Source: an uncultured Bacteroidales bacterium
GTDB taxonomy: Bacteria; Bacteroidota; Bacteroidia; Bacteroidales; UBA4417
DNA: 64,000 nucleotides
Direction: 5' to 3'
NCBI GenBank assembly: GCA_903879715.1
Contig: CAIRMR010000173.1
Location: 27,524 to 91,523 of the forward strand
Shown: one piece after another, positions 9,366 through 18,339 of the stretch
Position numbering within the stretch: position 1 is the first letter of the stretch
Layout of the letters: each line of letters starts with the position of its first letter
Notes under the pieces: model-generated
What the model saw: only the letters and a program-made list of their open reading frames with translations
What the model was told of the DNA's origin: nothing
Database searches by the model: none
Made by a program: the position numbers and the translations under genes

Positions 9366-10769
9366 ATGAAGAAAGAAGATATCAGGAAATTTTATGCAGA
9401 AACTGCTGCTTCGCGGAGTAAATGGGAAAAGATGAACCGTTTCTATCATAAATCCCTTGAAGCTTATATTGCTGCAATTATTCCTGAAGGAAAAAGAGTG
9501 TTAGAGATAGGCTGCGGTAACGGTAATTTACTGCATACAACAAAGCCTTCGTACGGTGTAGGCATTGATTTTGCGCCGGCATATATTGAAACCGCAAGCA
9601 AACGTTTCCCTGATCTGATTTTTAAAGTTGATGATGTTGAAGAATTACATCTGAACGAAACGTTCGATTATATTATCCTTTCTGACCTTACCAATTGTTT
9701 ATGGGATGTGCAGACTGCTTTCCATAATATCAAGAAATTATGTCACGCGCAGACCCGGATCGTAATCTCTCAATACAATTACGTGTGGGAACCCATTTTA
9801 CTTTCAGGTGAATTTTTCAGACTAAAGCTTAAACAGCCGGCACAAAACTGGTTTTCCAACGGAGATACATGTAATTTATTGGAACTGGAAGGATACCAGG
9901 TGATTAAAATTGAACGGAAACTGATGTTTCCGAAATATATTCCTATCATTAATCTCATCTTCAACAAGTTCCTGGCCAATCTTCCCATCTTGAATCGTCT
10001 TGACCTGGTAAATCTCATTATTGCCAGGCCATTGTTAAGCGACGATCAGCAATACAGTGTTTCCATTGTTGTGCCGGCCCGTAACGAAAAGGGAAATATT
10101 GAAAATGCCATAAAACGAACACCCGCATTTGGAACCCACCAGGAATTTGTATTTATTGAAGGCCATTCAGCCGACAATACCTATGAAGAAATGCTTAGGG
10201 TAAAAGAAGCATATCCTGACAAGGATATTAAAGTAATGAGGCAAAGCGGAAAAGGAAAAGGAAATGCCGTTCGTGAAGCTTTTGAAGCATCAAAAGGTGA
10301 AATTTTAATGATACTTGATGCAGATCTTACTATGCCTCCCGAAGAGTTACCAAAGTTTTATGATGCTTTGCGATACAATAAAGGAGAATTTATAAATGGC
10401 AGCCGACTGGTTTACCCGATGGACAAAAACGCGATGCGGTTTCTGAACCTGTTGGGAAATAAGTTTTTTGGTATGTTTTTTACTTATTTGTTAGGACAAC
10501 GGTTGAAAGATACCCTATGCGGCACCAAAGTTCTTTACAAAAAAGATTATGATCAGATTACACGTAACCGTCATTACTTTGGCGATTTCGATCCGTTTGG
10601 TGATTTCGACCTGATTTTTGGAGCCGCCAAGCTCAATTTGAAAATTGCCGAAATTATCATTCGCTACCGTGACCGTGAATATGGAAGTACCCAGATTAAC
10701 CGTTTCACTCATGGATGGTTGCTAATAAAAATGAGTGCTTTTGCAGCGAAGAAAATCAAATTTAAGTAA
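9366..10769 (+). CDS. Fused SAM methyltransferase / family 2 glycosyltransferase
   Basis: A 467-aa two-domain enzyme. Residues about 1-200 form a class I methyltransferase with the SAM-binding glycine motif VLEIGCGNGN (near residue 46) and an acidic VDDVEEL. Residues about 225-440 form a GT2 domain starting VSIVVPARNEKGNIENAI and carrying the nucleotide-sugar DAD motif (MILDADLTMP). There is no membrane helix long enough to anchor a DPM-synthase C-terminus. Such fusions occur in Bacteroidota and are thought to act on polyprenyl- or lipid-linked sugars. The true start is the ATG at 9366 rather than the TTG at 9345. The substrate is inferred only broadly. Confidence 0.85.
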   Translation: MKKEDIRKFYAETAASRSKWEKMNRFYHKSLEAYIAAIIPEGKRVLEIGCGNGNLLHTTKPSYGVGIDFAPAYIETASKRFPDLIFKVDDVEELHLNETFDYIILSDLTNCLWDVQTAFHNIKKLCHAQTRIVISQYNYVWEPILLSGEFFRLKLKQPAQNWFSNGDTCNLLELEGYQVIKIERKLMFPKYIPIINLIFNKFLANLPILNRLDLVNLIIARPLLSDDQQYSVSIVVPARNEKGNIENAIKRTPAFGTHQEFVFIEGHSADNTYEEMLRVKEAYPDKDIKVMRQSGKGKGNAVREAFEASKGEILMILDADLTMPPEELPKFYDALRYNKGEFINGSRLVYPMDKNAMRFLNLLGNKFFGMFFTYLLGQRLKDTLCGTKVLYKKDYDQITRNRHYFGDFDPFGDFDLIFGAAKLNLKIAEIIIRYRDREYGSTQINRFTHGWLLIKMSAFAAKKIKFK

Positions 10770-10845
10770 ACTATATTGCAACAATCCAAAGGCATTCTGC
10801 AACAATTTTGAAATATCGAAGTTATTAGATATAAAAGAGTCTTTC

Positions 10846-11577
10846 ATGAAAAGTAAATCAGGAGGCAAGATCCTTCCGGTATTATTAATTTTCTCATTGT
10901 TGTATTTCTATTCATGTAAACATGATCCCGAACTTACTGGCATCGTTATTCCTGTTGATACCACAGGAAACAATAACAGTGGAACTACCGGATTGGCCTG
11001 CAGTAAGGATACGGTTTATTTCGTCCAGGCGGTTTTGCCTATGTTTCAATCCAGTTGTGCAATGAGTGGTTGCCACGATGCCATAACCCATAAGGAAGGT
11101 CTCAGGCTTGATAGTTATGCAGGCATCATTTCAGGCGGAATAAATGTTAGCAATCCAACCAACAGCAAGATTTACAGAGTACTGGTATCCACCGGCGAAG
11201 AACAAATGCCTCCACCTCCTGCCACAGCCATGTCGAGCACTCAATTATCAATAATCTCGAAATGGATAAGCCAGGGTGCTAAAAACAACAGCTGCATCGA
11301 AAGTGCTTGTGATACCACCAACGTAAAATATTCAACCCATATAAAACTGCTTATTCAGAACAACTGCCAGGGTTGCCATAGTGGTACCTCTCCTGGCGGT
11401 GGCATAAATCTTGCCACCTATGCAGGCGTAAAAGCTACAGCTGATAACGGGAAGTTTTTTGGCTCAATCAGTCATTTGAGTGGCTACAAAGCAATGCCAC
11501 AAAATAGAAACAAATTAACTGATTGTCAGATTACTACAGTGAAAATCTGGATAAACCAGGGATCGCCGGAGAATTAG
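10846..11577 (+). CDS. Lipoprotein with two haem-c-type motifs
   Basis: A 243-aa exported lipoprotein. The signal peptide ends in the lipobox LLYFYSC (Cys about 25), followed by a Thr/Asn/Gly-rich linker. Two similar domains follow. The first contains CAMSGCH (CX4CH) and a later MPPPP loop. The second contains CQGCH (CX2CH) and AMPQ. This is the arrangement of the small 'planctomycete-type' cytochrome c domain, with a Met in the MP loop as possible distal ligand. It could transfer electrons at the outer membrane, but no partner oxidase or reductase is nearby. I start at the ATG at 10846; an earlier in-frame start would lack a proper signal peptide. Confidence 0.75.
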   Translation: MKSKSGGKILPVLLIFSLLYFYSCKHDPELTGIVIPVDTTGNNNSGTTGLACSKDTVYFVQAVLPMFQSSCAMSGCHDAITHKEGLRLDSYAGIISGGINVSNPTNSKIYRVLVSTGEEQMPPPPATAMSSTQLSIISKWISQGAKNNSCIESACDTTNVKYSTHIKLLIQNNCQGCHSGTSPGGGINLATYAGVKATADNGKFFGSISHLSGYKAMPQNRNKLTDCQITTVKIWINQGSPEN

Positions 11578-11593
11578 GAAATGGCAAAATAGT

Positions 11594-11636
11594 AAATAGA
11601 AAATAGGTTAGTAGAGTGCTGACCTATTTTCTATTT
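11594..11636. terminator. Perfect 15-bp hairpin between convergent genes
   Basis: AAATAGAAAATAGGT at 11594-11608 pairs perfectly with ACCTATTTTCTATTT at 11622-11636 across a 13-nt loop. It separates the haem lipoprotein from clpB, which converge here. No strict T-run follows, so termination strength is uncertain. Its arms belong to the dispersed TATTTTCTATT word family. Confidence 0.55.
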
Positions 11637-11661
11637 TCCTAATAACTATTTTCTACTTGTA

Positions 11662-14250
11662 TTAATTCGCGAATGCCAGATGCTCGTCTTTTACACTGAC
11701 TACAATCTTTTTATCCTTTTTAATCTCATCAGCCAGGATCATTTTTGAAAGCTTGTTGAGAATTTCACGTTGCAAAACACGTTTTAACGGGCGAGCTCCG
11801 TATTGAGGGTCAAAACCTTCGGTTGCCAATAATTGGATAGCATCATCCGTAACTTCTAAGTGTATGTCGTTGGCAAAAAGCATTTCTTCAATCTTTTTCA
11901 GCTGTAGACGTACGATCTGCGCTATTTCCTTTTCTGTAAGTGGTGTGAACATGATCACTTCGTCAATACGGTTCAGGAATTCGGGCCGGATGGTCTTTTT
12001 AAGCAGGTCGAGAACTTCTTCGCGGGTTTGATCCAACACTTTTTCACGGTTCGAGTCGTTGATTGTCTTAAGCTTTTCCTGAATTAACATGGAGCCTATA
12101 TTGGATGTCATGATAATAATAGTATTCCTGAAATCAGCAGTACGGCCTTTATTATCGGTTAAACGTCCATCATCAAGAACCTGCAACAGGATATTAAAAA
12201 CATCGGGATGCGCTTTTTCCATTTCATCAAACAAAACAACGGAATAAGGTTTACGACGAACTTTTTCGGTTAATTGTCCACCTTCATCATACCCAACATA
12301 GCCCGGAGGCGCTCCTACCAGTCGCGAAACTGAATGACGTTCCTGGTATTCGCTCATATCGATACGAACCAAGGCATTTTCATCGTTAAACATATAATCG
12401 GCAAGAGCTTTGGCCAGTTCGGTTTTACCAACGCCAGTCGTTCCCAGGAATATAAAGGAACCCATCGGGCGTTTTGCATCCTGCAAGCCGGCTCGGCTGC
12501 GACGAATCGCGTCCGAAATTGCCTGAATGGCTTCATCCTGGCCAATCACACGTTTATGAAGTTCGTCTTCGAGATGCAATAGTTTTTCACGTTCACTTTG
12601 CAGCATTCGCGTAACAGGAATACCGGTCCAGCGGGCAACAACTTCGGCAATTTCCTCCGAACCAATTTCCTCTTTCACCAATGCTGAATTTACCTGCATC
12701 AGGTTCAGCTCTTTTTTAAATTGATCAAGTTTAGCAAGAGCTTCCTGGGTTTTACCATAGCGAAGTTCAGCTACCAGGCCGTAATTACCTTCACGCTCAG
12801 CCTGATCGGCTTCGAATTTATAGGCTTCGATATTTTTCTTCTGCTGTTGAATTCCATTTACGAGGTTACGTTCAGCTTCCCACTTCGACTTCAATGCTTT
12901 ACGAACTTCATCAAGATTGGCAATTTCTTCGTTAAGTTGTTTTAGTTTCACTTCGTCTTTTTCGCGCTTAATTGCTTCGCGTTCAATCTCCAACTGACGG
13001 ATACGTCGTTCCTTTTCATCCAGTTCTTCCGGAACCGAATTAATTTCGAGCCTGAGCTTTGCTGCAGCTTCATCAATCAGGTCAATGGCTTTATCGGGAA
13101 GAAACCTATCGGTTATATAGCGCTGCGAAAGTTCGACAGCCGCAATAATCGCCTCATCTTTAATCCTGACCTGGTGATGCGTTTCATAACGTTCCTTTAA
13201 TCCACGAAGGATGGAAATGGCATCCAACGTATCCGGTTCGTTTACCATTACAACCTGGAAACGACGTTCAAGGGCTTTATCTTTCTCAAAATATTTCTGG
13301 TATTCACTCAATGTGGTTGCGCCAATGGCACGAAGTTCACCACGGCTAAGAGCCGGTTTTAAAATATTTGCGGCATCCATCGCTCCTTCAGAAGCTCCGG
13401 CACCAACAAGCGTATGTATTTCATCTATAAACAGAACAACATCACCATCCGAAGCGATAACATCTTTTACTACACTTTTAAGCCTTTCCTCAAATTCGCC
13501 TTTATATTTCGCGCCGGCAATCAACGAACCCATATCGAGTGAGAAAATAAGTTTATTCTTTAGGTTTTCAGGTACATCTCCACTTACAATCCGGTGGGCA
13601 ATGCCTTCTGCAATAGCCGTTTTACCAACACCAGGTTCTCCAATGAGAATAGGATTATTTTTAGTTCTTCGTGTTAGTATTGTTAGTACACGCCTGATTT
13701 CTTCATCGCGTCCGATTACCGGATCGAGTTTGCCTTTCCGGGCCAGGTCATTCAGGTTGCGGGCATATTTTGCAAGGGCGTTGTATGTATCTTCGGCCGT
13801 AGCGCTGGTAGCTGACGAACCTTTACGCAGTTCGTTGATAGCCGCTTTCATATCTTTTTCGTTGGCACCGAGTTGTTTCATTAATTTTGAAACACTGTCG
13901 TTAGATGCAAGTATTCCGAGTATGATCAGTTCAATGGTTATAAACTGATCACCAAAATCTTTCATCATGGATTCAGATTTCTGCAATGCTTTGGAAGCAT
14001 CGTTCGACAGGAATTGTTCTCCGCCCTGTACTTTGGGATACGATCCGATAATGGAGTCGATTCCTTTCTCAAAAGCACTAAAATCAATTCCGAGTTTGTT
14101 GGTAAGGAAAAGAAGAACGTTATCATCTGCTGCCATAATACCTTTTACAAGGTGTGCAGTTTCAATGGCCTGATTTTGATTGGTCGTAGCAAGTTGTTGA
14201 GCTTGCTGAACAGCTTCCTGCGCTTTAATTGTATAATTATTGAAGTTCAT
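11662..14250 (-). CDS. clpB: ATP-dependent chaperone ClpB
   Basis: Hexameric AAA+ disaggregase that works with DnaK to rescue aggregated proteins. The 862-aa protein has the full family layout: Clp N-domain (about 1-145); first AAA module with GEPGVGKT and the Walker B region VVLFIDEIHTLVGAGA; the long coiled-coil middle domain (about 405-525) rich in Glu/Lys/Arg; second AAA module with GTTGVGKTE and pore loop GYVGYDEGG; and the C-terminal D2-small domain (IHLEVTDDAIQLLA, GARPLKRVLQ). The start MNFNNYTIKAQEAVQ is the family's normal one. It is monocistronic. I could not see a clear heat-shock operator in the 250 nt upstream. Confidence 0.97.
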   Translation of the reverse strand: MNFNNYTIKAQEAVQQAQQLATTNQNQAIETAHLVKGIMAADDNVLLFLTNKLGIDFSAFEKGIDSIIGSYPKVQGGEQFLSNDASKALQKSESMMKDFGDQFITIELIILGILASNDSVSKLMKQLGANEKDMKAAINELRKGSSATSATAEDTYNALAKYARNLNDLARKGKLDPVIGRDEEIRRVLTILTRRTKNNPILIGEPGVGKTAIAEGIAHRIVSGDVPENLKNKLIFSLDMGSLIAGAKYKGEFEERLKSVVKDVIASDGDVVLFIDEIHTLVGAGASEGAMDAANILKPALSRGELRAIGATTLSEYQKYFEKDKALERRFQVVMVNEPDTLDAISILRGLKERYETHHQVRIKDEAIIAAVELSQRYITDRFLPDKAIDLIDEAAAKLRLEINSVPEELDEKERRIRQLEIEREAIKREKDEVKLKQLNEEIANLDEVRKALKSKWEAERNLVNGIQQQKKNIEAYKFEADQAEREGNYGLVAELRYGKTQEALAKLDQFKKELNLMQVNSALVKEEIGSEEIAEVVARWTGIPVTRMLQSEREKLLHLEDELHKRVIGQDEAIQAISDAIRRSRAGLQDAKRPMGSFIFLGTTGVGKTELAKALADYMFNDENALVRIDMSEYQERHSVSRLVGAPPGYVGYDEGGQLTEKVRRKPYSVVLFDEMEKAHPDVFNILLQVLDDGRLTDNKGRTADFRNTIIIMTSNIGSMLIQEKLKTINDSNREKVLDQTREEVLDLLKKTIRPEFLNRIDEVIMFTPLTEKEIAQIVRLQLKKIEEMLFANDIHLEVTDDAIQLLATEGFDPQYGARPLKRVLQREILNKLSKMILADEIKKDKKIVVSVKDEHLAFAN

Positions 14251-14501
14251 TTTTATCCGATTTATTACTCCAGTTAGTGACTCAAGAAATAAGCCAAGTG
14301 CAAAGCAATAAAAATATATGCCGTTTTGTCAATATCTTTTCATACATATATGACACACTGGCATATATTAAATTTCAATCATGCAGAAATAACCTGCAGC
14401 ATTACCTGCACGAAAACCATAAAATTTAGGAAGGGCCTTAAAAAAAGAGAGCCTGTTAACTAAACTATTTTAAGCTCAAAACATTGATAAAATCTATTTG
14501 T

Positions 14502-15296
14502 CTATATTTCCTTGATTTTATCGAAAGAAGTCTTTATTCCTTTTATCAAAGAAGAACTGAATCCCTGGTGCTCCATTTCATTTAACCCTACAATTGTGCA
14601 CCCTTTGGGAGTAGTTACCCTGTCAATTAATTGTTCCGGGTGAATTTTCTCATCAAGTGTCATCCTTGCGGCACCTTTAACAGTTTGCGAAGCTATTGCC
14701 AACGCGGTTTTTGAGTCAAATCCAATTTCAATACCAGCCTGCATGGCCGCCCTGATATAGCGTAAGGCATAAGCTGTTCCACACGAGGCCATAATAGTGG
14801 CTGCATCCATCAGTTTCTCCTCAATAATCAGGGCTGTTCCTAACAGATCAAATAACGCGGCAACTTTTTGACTGGCATCATGGCTTCCTTCAGAAAACGA
14901 AATACAAGTTGCAGATTCACCAAACTGGGCAGCAATACTTGGCATAATCCTTACAATGGAATGGAGATAGTTCGTTTTTTGCTCCAGCAAATCAACACTC
15001 AAACCGGTTACGGCTGAAACTATAGTTTTATTTGAAATATGAGGCAGGATTTCATTTAAAACAGTATCAACCTGGTAAGGTTTTATGGTTAAAAAAATAA
15101 TATCAGCCTTATCAATTTCGAGTAGATTGTCAGACGAAACACGTATATTTAAATTTTCCAGGTATTTTATTTGCTGAATATTACGCCTGGTAACCGTTAT
15201 TTTGGAGCCAGCAGAGAACTTTGAAATTCCTATCGCTAAAGATACGCCTAAATTCCCGCCACCTATTATATGTATATTCGTAGTACCGTTTTCCAT
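14502..15296 (-). CDS. proC: Pyrroline-5-carboxylate reductase
   Basis: Last step of proline synthesis, NAD(P)H-dependent reduction of pyrroline-5-carboxylate. The 264-aa protein has an N-terminal Rossmann fold (IHIIGGGNLGVSLAIGI) and the C-terminal dimer domain with the family signature TTPKGCTIVGLNEMEHQG. The segment SIVRIMPSIAAQFGESATCIS matches the conserved PN-type loop region of ProC. It reads alone on the - strand, about 200 nt beyond the clpB start. Confidence 0.93.
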   Translation of the reverse strand: MENGTTNIHIIGGGNLGVSLAIGISKFSAGSKITVTRRNIQQIKYLENLNIRVSSDNLLEIDKADIIFLTIKPYQVDTVLNEILPHISNKTIVSAVTGLSVDLLEQKTNYLHSIVRIMPSIAAQFGESATCISFSEGSHDASQKVAALFDLLGTALIIEEKLMDAATIMASCGTAYALRYIRAAMQAGIEIGFDSKTALAIASQTVKGAARMTLDEKIHPEQLIDRVTTPKGCTIVGLNEMEHQGFSSSLIKGIKTSFDKIKEI

Positions 15297-15440
15297 ATTA
15301 ATTATTGATTTTCAAATTATTACTAATCAAGAGTTTGAATTATCATACCTGAACCAATTCCTCTATCAGGTAAAACATCTCAAATAAATTCGTTTTTGAA
15401 TATACTCAGTTCTTTCTTCTGATTGCAAAGGTCGTAATTT

Positions 15441-16886
15441 TTATTGCAGGTCAACAATTTTACCTTCACTATGCCCCGGGTAGGATTGGCGGCTAAAAAA
15501 AGACCATATTACCTCACAGGCATTAATATCCATGTTCGCCCCCGTTTCAACACCGGGAACCGAATGACCACCACCAACGATTTTATAAAATTCAATTTCC
15601 GAATCTGCTGTTTGACCCTTGTACTGATATAATATAACGGTTGAATTATCATAATTTGCAATGTCAGGTAATTGAGTTACCAGCGGAGTCCGACTGCATT
15701 TGTTATTGGTAATCCAGAAACCAATGACAGAATCGGCGGAAGGAAAGCCATCAATTTTAACAATGTTATCAGCCGTACCATGCATATAACATAATGGAAT
15801 CGGCCTGTTTAATGAATAGGTATTAAAAACATTCGCTGATATCAGACCCGCGATCGGAGCAATTGCTGCAACCCTGTCCTGAAGGCCCCGTGCCGCGAAA
15901 AAAGTCATATAGCCTCCGTTCGACATTCCACTGATATAGACTCTGCTCAGATCGATTTTGTATTTAGTGAACATGTAATCTATCAGGTAATTCAGAAGAC
16001 TCACATCATCCCATGGAAAAATATAGTGCGCATTCCATTGGTAATACGTTTCTCCGTTAAAAGTTCCGATTAAAGCCTGGGGCATAAGAAATATGAAACC
16101 TTCCCTATCTGCAACAGTTTTGTAATAGGATGATCCTATTTCATTCCATGCATTTCCGTTTGCGCCATGCAAAGAAAATACAAGTGGCATCCAACTCGAC
16201 GAATCATAAGATGAAGGCAAATAATATGCAAATTCACGCTTATATCCCTGGTATTGAATAAACCTGTGAACCAGCACACTTTTGTCAACAAGAATCGTTT
16301 TAAAGGTAAAGGCCAATTTCTGAGTATTTCCGGCTGAATCCCTGGCTTTAATTTGTACGGAATAAAGTGTCCCTGTATCTAATCCATCAACCTTGCATTT
16401 CAATTCGCCAATATCACTGATTTTCAATTGATTATTAATATATATATCATAAACGACTTTACTGTTTTCAGGATCAAAGGATTCGCTCCAGGATAGTAAA
16501 ACAGAGTTTTTTTGAATTGCAATTTCAGAAACAGCAAATTCCAGTGGAGCTTGATTTTTAAGTGTCGCAAATTGAAACAACTGTTCAGCTATCTTTTTGT
16601 TATCAGCAAAAGCTTCGATTTTAGCATTATAAGAAGTGTTTTCGGAAAGGTCCTGAACTATTAACTGCCTGGTTTTTATGTGATCAGCGATCAGGCTATC
16701 ATGAATATACACATTAAATTCCGGAACAGAATCGGAATAGCCCGTAATCGATTCCCAAAAAATAGTTGCATCAGTGTTTCCAGGAAGAACGACAACCTGT
16801 ATTGATTGGGGAACTTCAGGTTCGGTTGCTTTTTTACAACAGGTAAAGGTAAAAAAGATCAGAAAAAGTATACAGATATTTCTCAT
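15441..16886 (-). CDS. Exported PHB-depolymerase/feruloyl-esterase-type lipoprotein
   Basis: A 481-aa surface or periplasmic lipoprotein. The signal peptide ends FLIFFTFTCC (lipobox Cys about 16-17). Two fibronectin-III-like beta domains (about 28-190) come first, then an alpha/beta-hydrolase domain of the LpqC/PHB-depolymerase type. Catalytic residues can be read: oxyanion region SLHGANG, nucleophile elbow ISGMSNGGYM (Ser), acid MHGTADNIV (Asp) and IVGGGHSVPG (His). Family members hydrolyse polyhydroxybutyrate, feruloyl or acetyl esters of plant polysaccharides; the substrate is unclear here. No polysaccharide-utilisation genes are beside it. Confidence 0.82.
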   Translation of the reverse strand: MRNICILFLIFFTFTCCKKATEPEVPQSIQVVVLPGNTDATIFWESITGYSDSVPEFNVYIHDSLIADHIKTRQLIVQDLSENTSYNAKIEAFADNKKIAEQLFQFATLKNQAPLEFAVSEIAIQKNSVLLSWSESFDPENSKVVYDIYINNQLKISDIGELKCKVDGLDTGTLYSVQIKARDSAGNTQKLAFTFKTILVDKSVLVHRFIQYQGYKREFAYYLPSSYDSSSWMPLVFSLHGANGNAWNEIGSSYYKTVADREGFIFLMPQALIGTFNGETYYQWNAHYIFPWDDVSLLNYLIDYMFTKYKIDLSRVYISGMSNGGYMTFFAARGLQDRVAAIAPIAGLISANVFNTYSLNRPIPLCYMHGTADNIVKIDGFPSADSVIGFWITNNKCSRTPLVTQLPDIANYDNSTVILYQYKGQTADSEIEFYKIVGGGHSVPGVETGANMDINACEVIWSFFSRQSYPGHSEGKIVDLQ

Positions 16887-16997
16887 TAAAAAAAGCAGTT
16901 ATTCTCTGAACAATACTAAACGGAAGATCAACACATCAAAGTTAGCAAATATCAGCAATTACATTTATGAAATAAATATCAGACTACCCTACAAAAT

Positions 16998-17032
16998 AAA
17001 AAAACTGCCAGTCATACTAATAAGACTGGCAG
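16998..17032 (-). terminator. Intrinsic terminator of the cold-shock gene
   Basis: On the - strand a perfect 9-bp stem (CTGCCAGTC/GACTGGCAG) with a 10-nt loop is followed by seven T residues. It lies 29 nt after the stop of the cold-shock gene. Confidence 0.88.
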
Positions 17033-17061
17033 CTTAAATTATCAGTAGAAAACCGGAACTG

Positions 17062-17514
17062 CTATTTAACGAGTTTTACATTAACAGCGTTAGGACCTTT
17101 TGGGCCATCAACAACTTCAAAGGTTACTTTATTGTTTTCCTTGATAGGTTCTTCAAGCCCATTGATATGAACAAATACGCTTTTACCGGATAATGTATCG
17201 TTAATAAAACCGTATCCCTTGGAATCGTTAAAGAAAGCAACGATACCAGTACGGATGACTTCGCCGGCACCAGGCTCAATATATTTAGGAACACCAATCT
17301 GAATGTCTTCGGCTTTGATCGCTACTCTTTTGGTTAAATCGGGAGGTGTAGAGGATATTCTTCCATATTCATCAACGTAGGCAATCATTTCATCCAGGTT
17401 ATTACCATCCCTGCCATCTTTTTTGTCAAGCCTCTTTGCTTCTTTTTCTTTTCTTTTTTTCTCTTGTTTTGTGCGATTTTCCCTTTTTCCAAAAGTTTCA
17501 CGTGCTCTTGCCAT
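17062..17514 (-). CDS. Cold-shock-domain RNA-binding protein with basic N-terminus
   Basis: A 150-aa nucleic-acid-binding protein. The C-terminal about 65 residues are a cold-shock domain with RNP1 SKGYGFI and RNP2 VFVHI, which bind single-stranded RNA/DNA and melt secondary structure. The first about 40 residues are extremely Lys/Arg/Glu-rich (KRENRTKQEKKRKEKEAKR). They are followed by an acidic linker with DEMIAYVDEYGRI, an arrangement typical of Bacteroidota cold-shock proteins rather than the short CspA. A good -7 box lies about 93 nt upstream, giving a leader of about 85 nt, compatible with leader-based cold regulation. It has its own terminator. Confidence 0.88.
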   Translation of the reverse strand: MARARETFGKRENRTKQEKKRKEKEAKRLDKKDGRDGNNLDEMIAYVDEYGRISSTPPDLTKRVAIKAEDIQIGVPKYIEPGAGEVIRTGIVAFFNDSKGYGFINDTLSGKSVFVHINGLEEPIKENNKVTFEVVDGPKGPNAVNVKLVK

Positions 17515-17606
17515 AATTTTGTTTTAAGTTATTAAACTGAATACCAACCGAATCGCATGAATTACTATACCCTGATCAAATCTTTCACATGCATGGATAT
17601 CAAATG

Positions 17607-17614
17607 CAAAAGTA
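17607..17614 (-). promoter_or_regulatory. Putative -7 box of the cold-shock gene
   Basis: Read on the - strand this is TACTTTTG, an exact TAnnTTTG match, and would start an mRNA with about 85 nt of leader. No convincing -33 TTTG is present at 19-21 nt. Confidence 0.5.
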
Positions 17615-18247
17615 CGCTAAACATGTGAGTAATAGAATTAAATAAATAAAATAAAACATGCGCTAATCCGAGATATTTTTTTTATTGTAACCAATCAGTT
17701 TGATTTAGGTGCTGATATCCAAATATATGCCACAGATTTCACAAATTTTCGCAGATAAATATGAATCACAATTATTCAAATTTCATTTATAAGCTGCTGA
17801 AAGCAGTTTATAATCTGTGTAATCTGTAGCTAATATGCCTTTTAATCCGCTGATTAGTTACTTTTTATTTAATTTTCAAGACTATTGAGAAATTCATAAG
17901 GAAGAGAATAATTATGTTATTTTTCATTCTTTTACTTAACTATTTGTTTTTTTAGCTCAATATATTATCACTTAAAAGTCAGGCAATAATTACTTTTAAC
18001 ACTCGGGAAAATATGATTTTGCATACCGCCTTCAAGATGTAATTTCCAAACTACATCATGAACAGGAATCGCTGTTATCGCAGTTATTGTGATGAACAGC
18101 TTTATAATGACAAGGCAATACCCAGTGTCATATAAATAAATAATTTAAGTTTTTTGTAACGGATACAACAATCTTGAATAAGCGGAATTCTACTTTAACT
18201 AATTTGCTCCATCAAATAAATAATAAAGTAATATATTTTTACAATTT
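17615..18247. other. Gene-free spacer
   Basis: AT-rich spacer between the divergent cold-shock and response-regulator genes. I see no credible coding region. It holds an imperfect inverted repeat at 17725-17835 (separate entry) and a shorter hairpin at 18071-18100. In the hairpin, GCTGTTATC pairs with GATGAACAGC with one bulge, followed by TTTAT; it may be an RNA hairpin or a weak terminator. Confidence 0.4.
17725..17835. repeat. Imperfect inverted repeat, 'CACAGATT' type
   Basis: The left arm, around CACAGATTTCACAAATT at 17731, and the right arm, around AATCTGTGTAATCTGTAG at 17811, are near reverse complements over about 25 nt. A small CTGC-TGAAA-GCAG hairpin lies between them. The element could fold into one long cruciform or RNA hairpin. 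It looks like a dispersed intergenic palindrome rather than a gene-specific operator. Confidence 0.5.
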
Positions 18248-18280
18248 TTTGTTGAAGATAAAGAACATTTTGTAAATTTA
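18248..18280 (+). promoter_or_regulatory. Putative promoter of the NtrC-type regulator
   Basis: TTTG at 18248-18251 and TAAATTTA at 18273-18280 (one mismatch to TAnnTTTG) are 21 nt apart and about 60 nt before the start codon, fitting the Bacteroidota -33/-7 pattern. Confidence 0.35.
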
Positions 18281-18339
18281 TCACCGGATTTCAAATGAAA
18301 GGTATCTCTCAAACATAAAATTTAACTTATATTATTCCT

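Noticed and set aside
13211..13948. Long open frame on the + strand opposite clpB
   Set aside because: Antisense shadow of a clear clpB gene; the translation is Ser/Arg-rich without any family pattern and has no own promoter or ribosome site.
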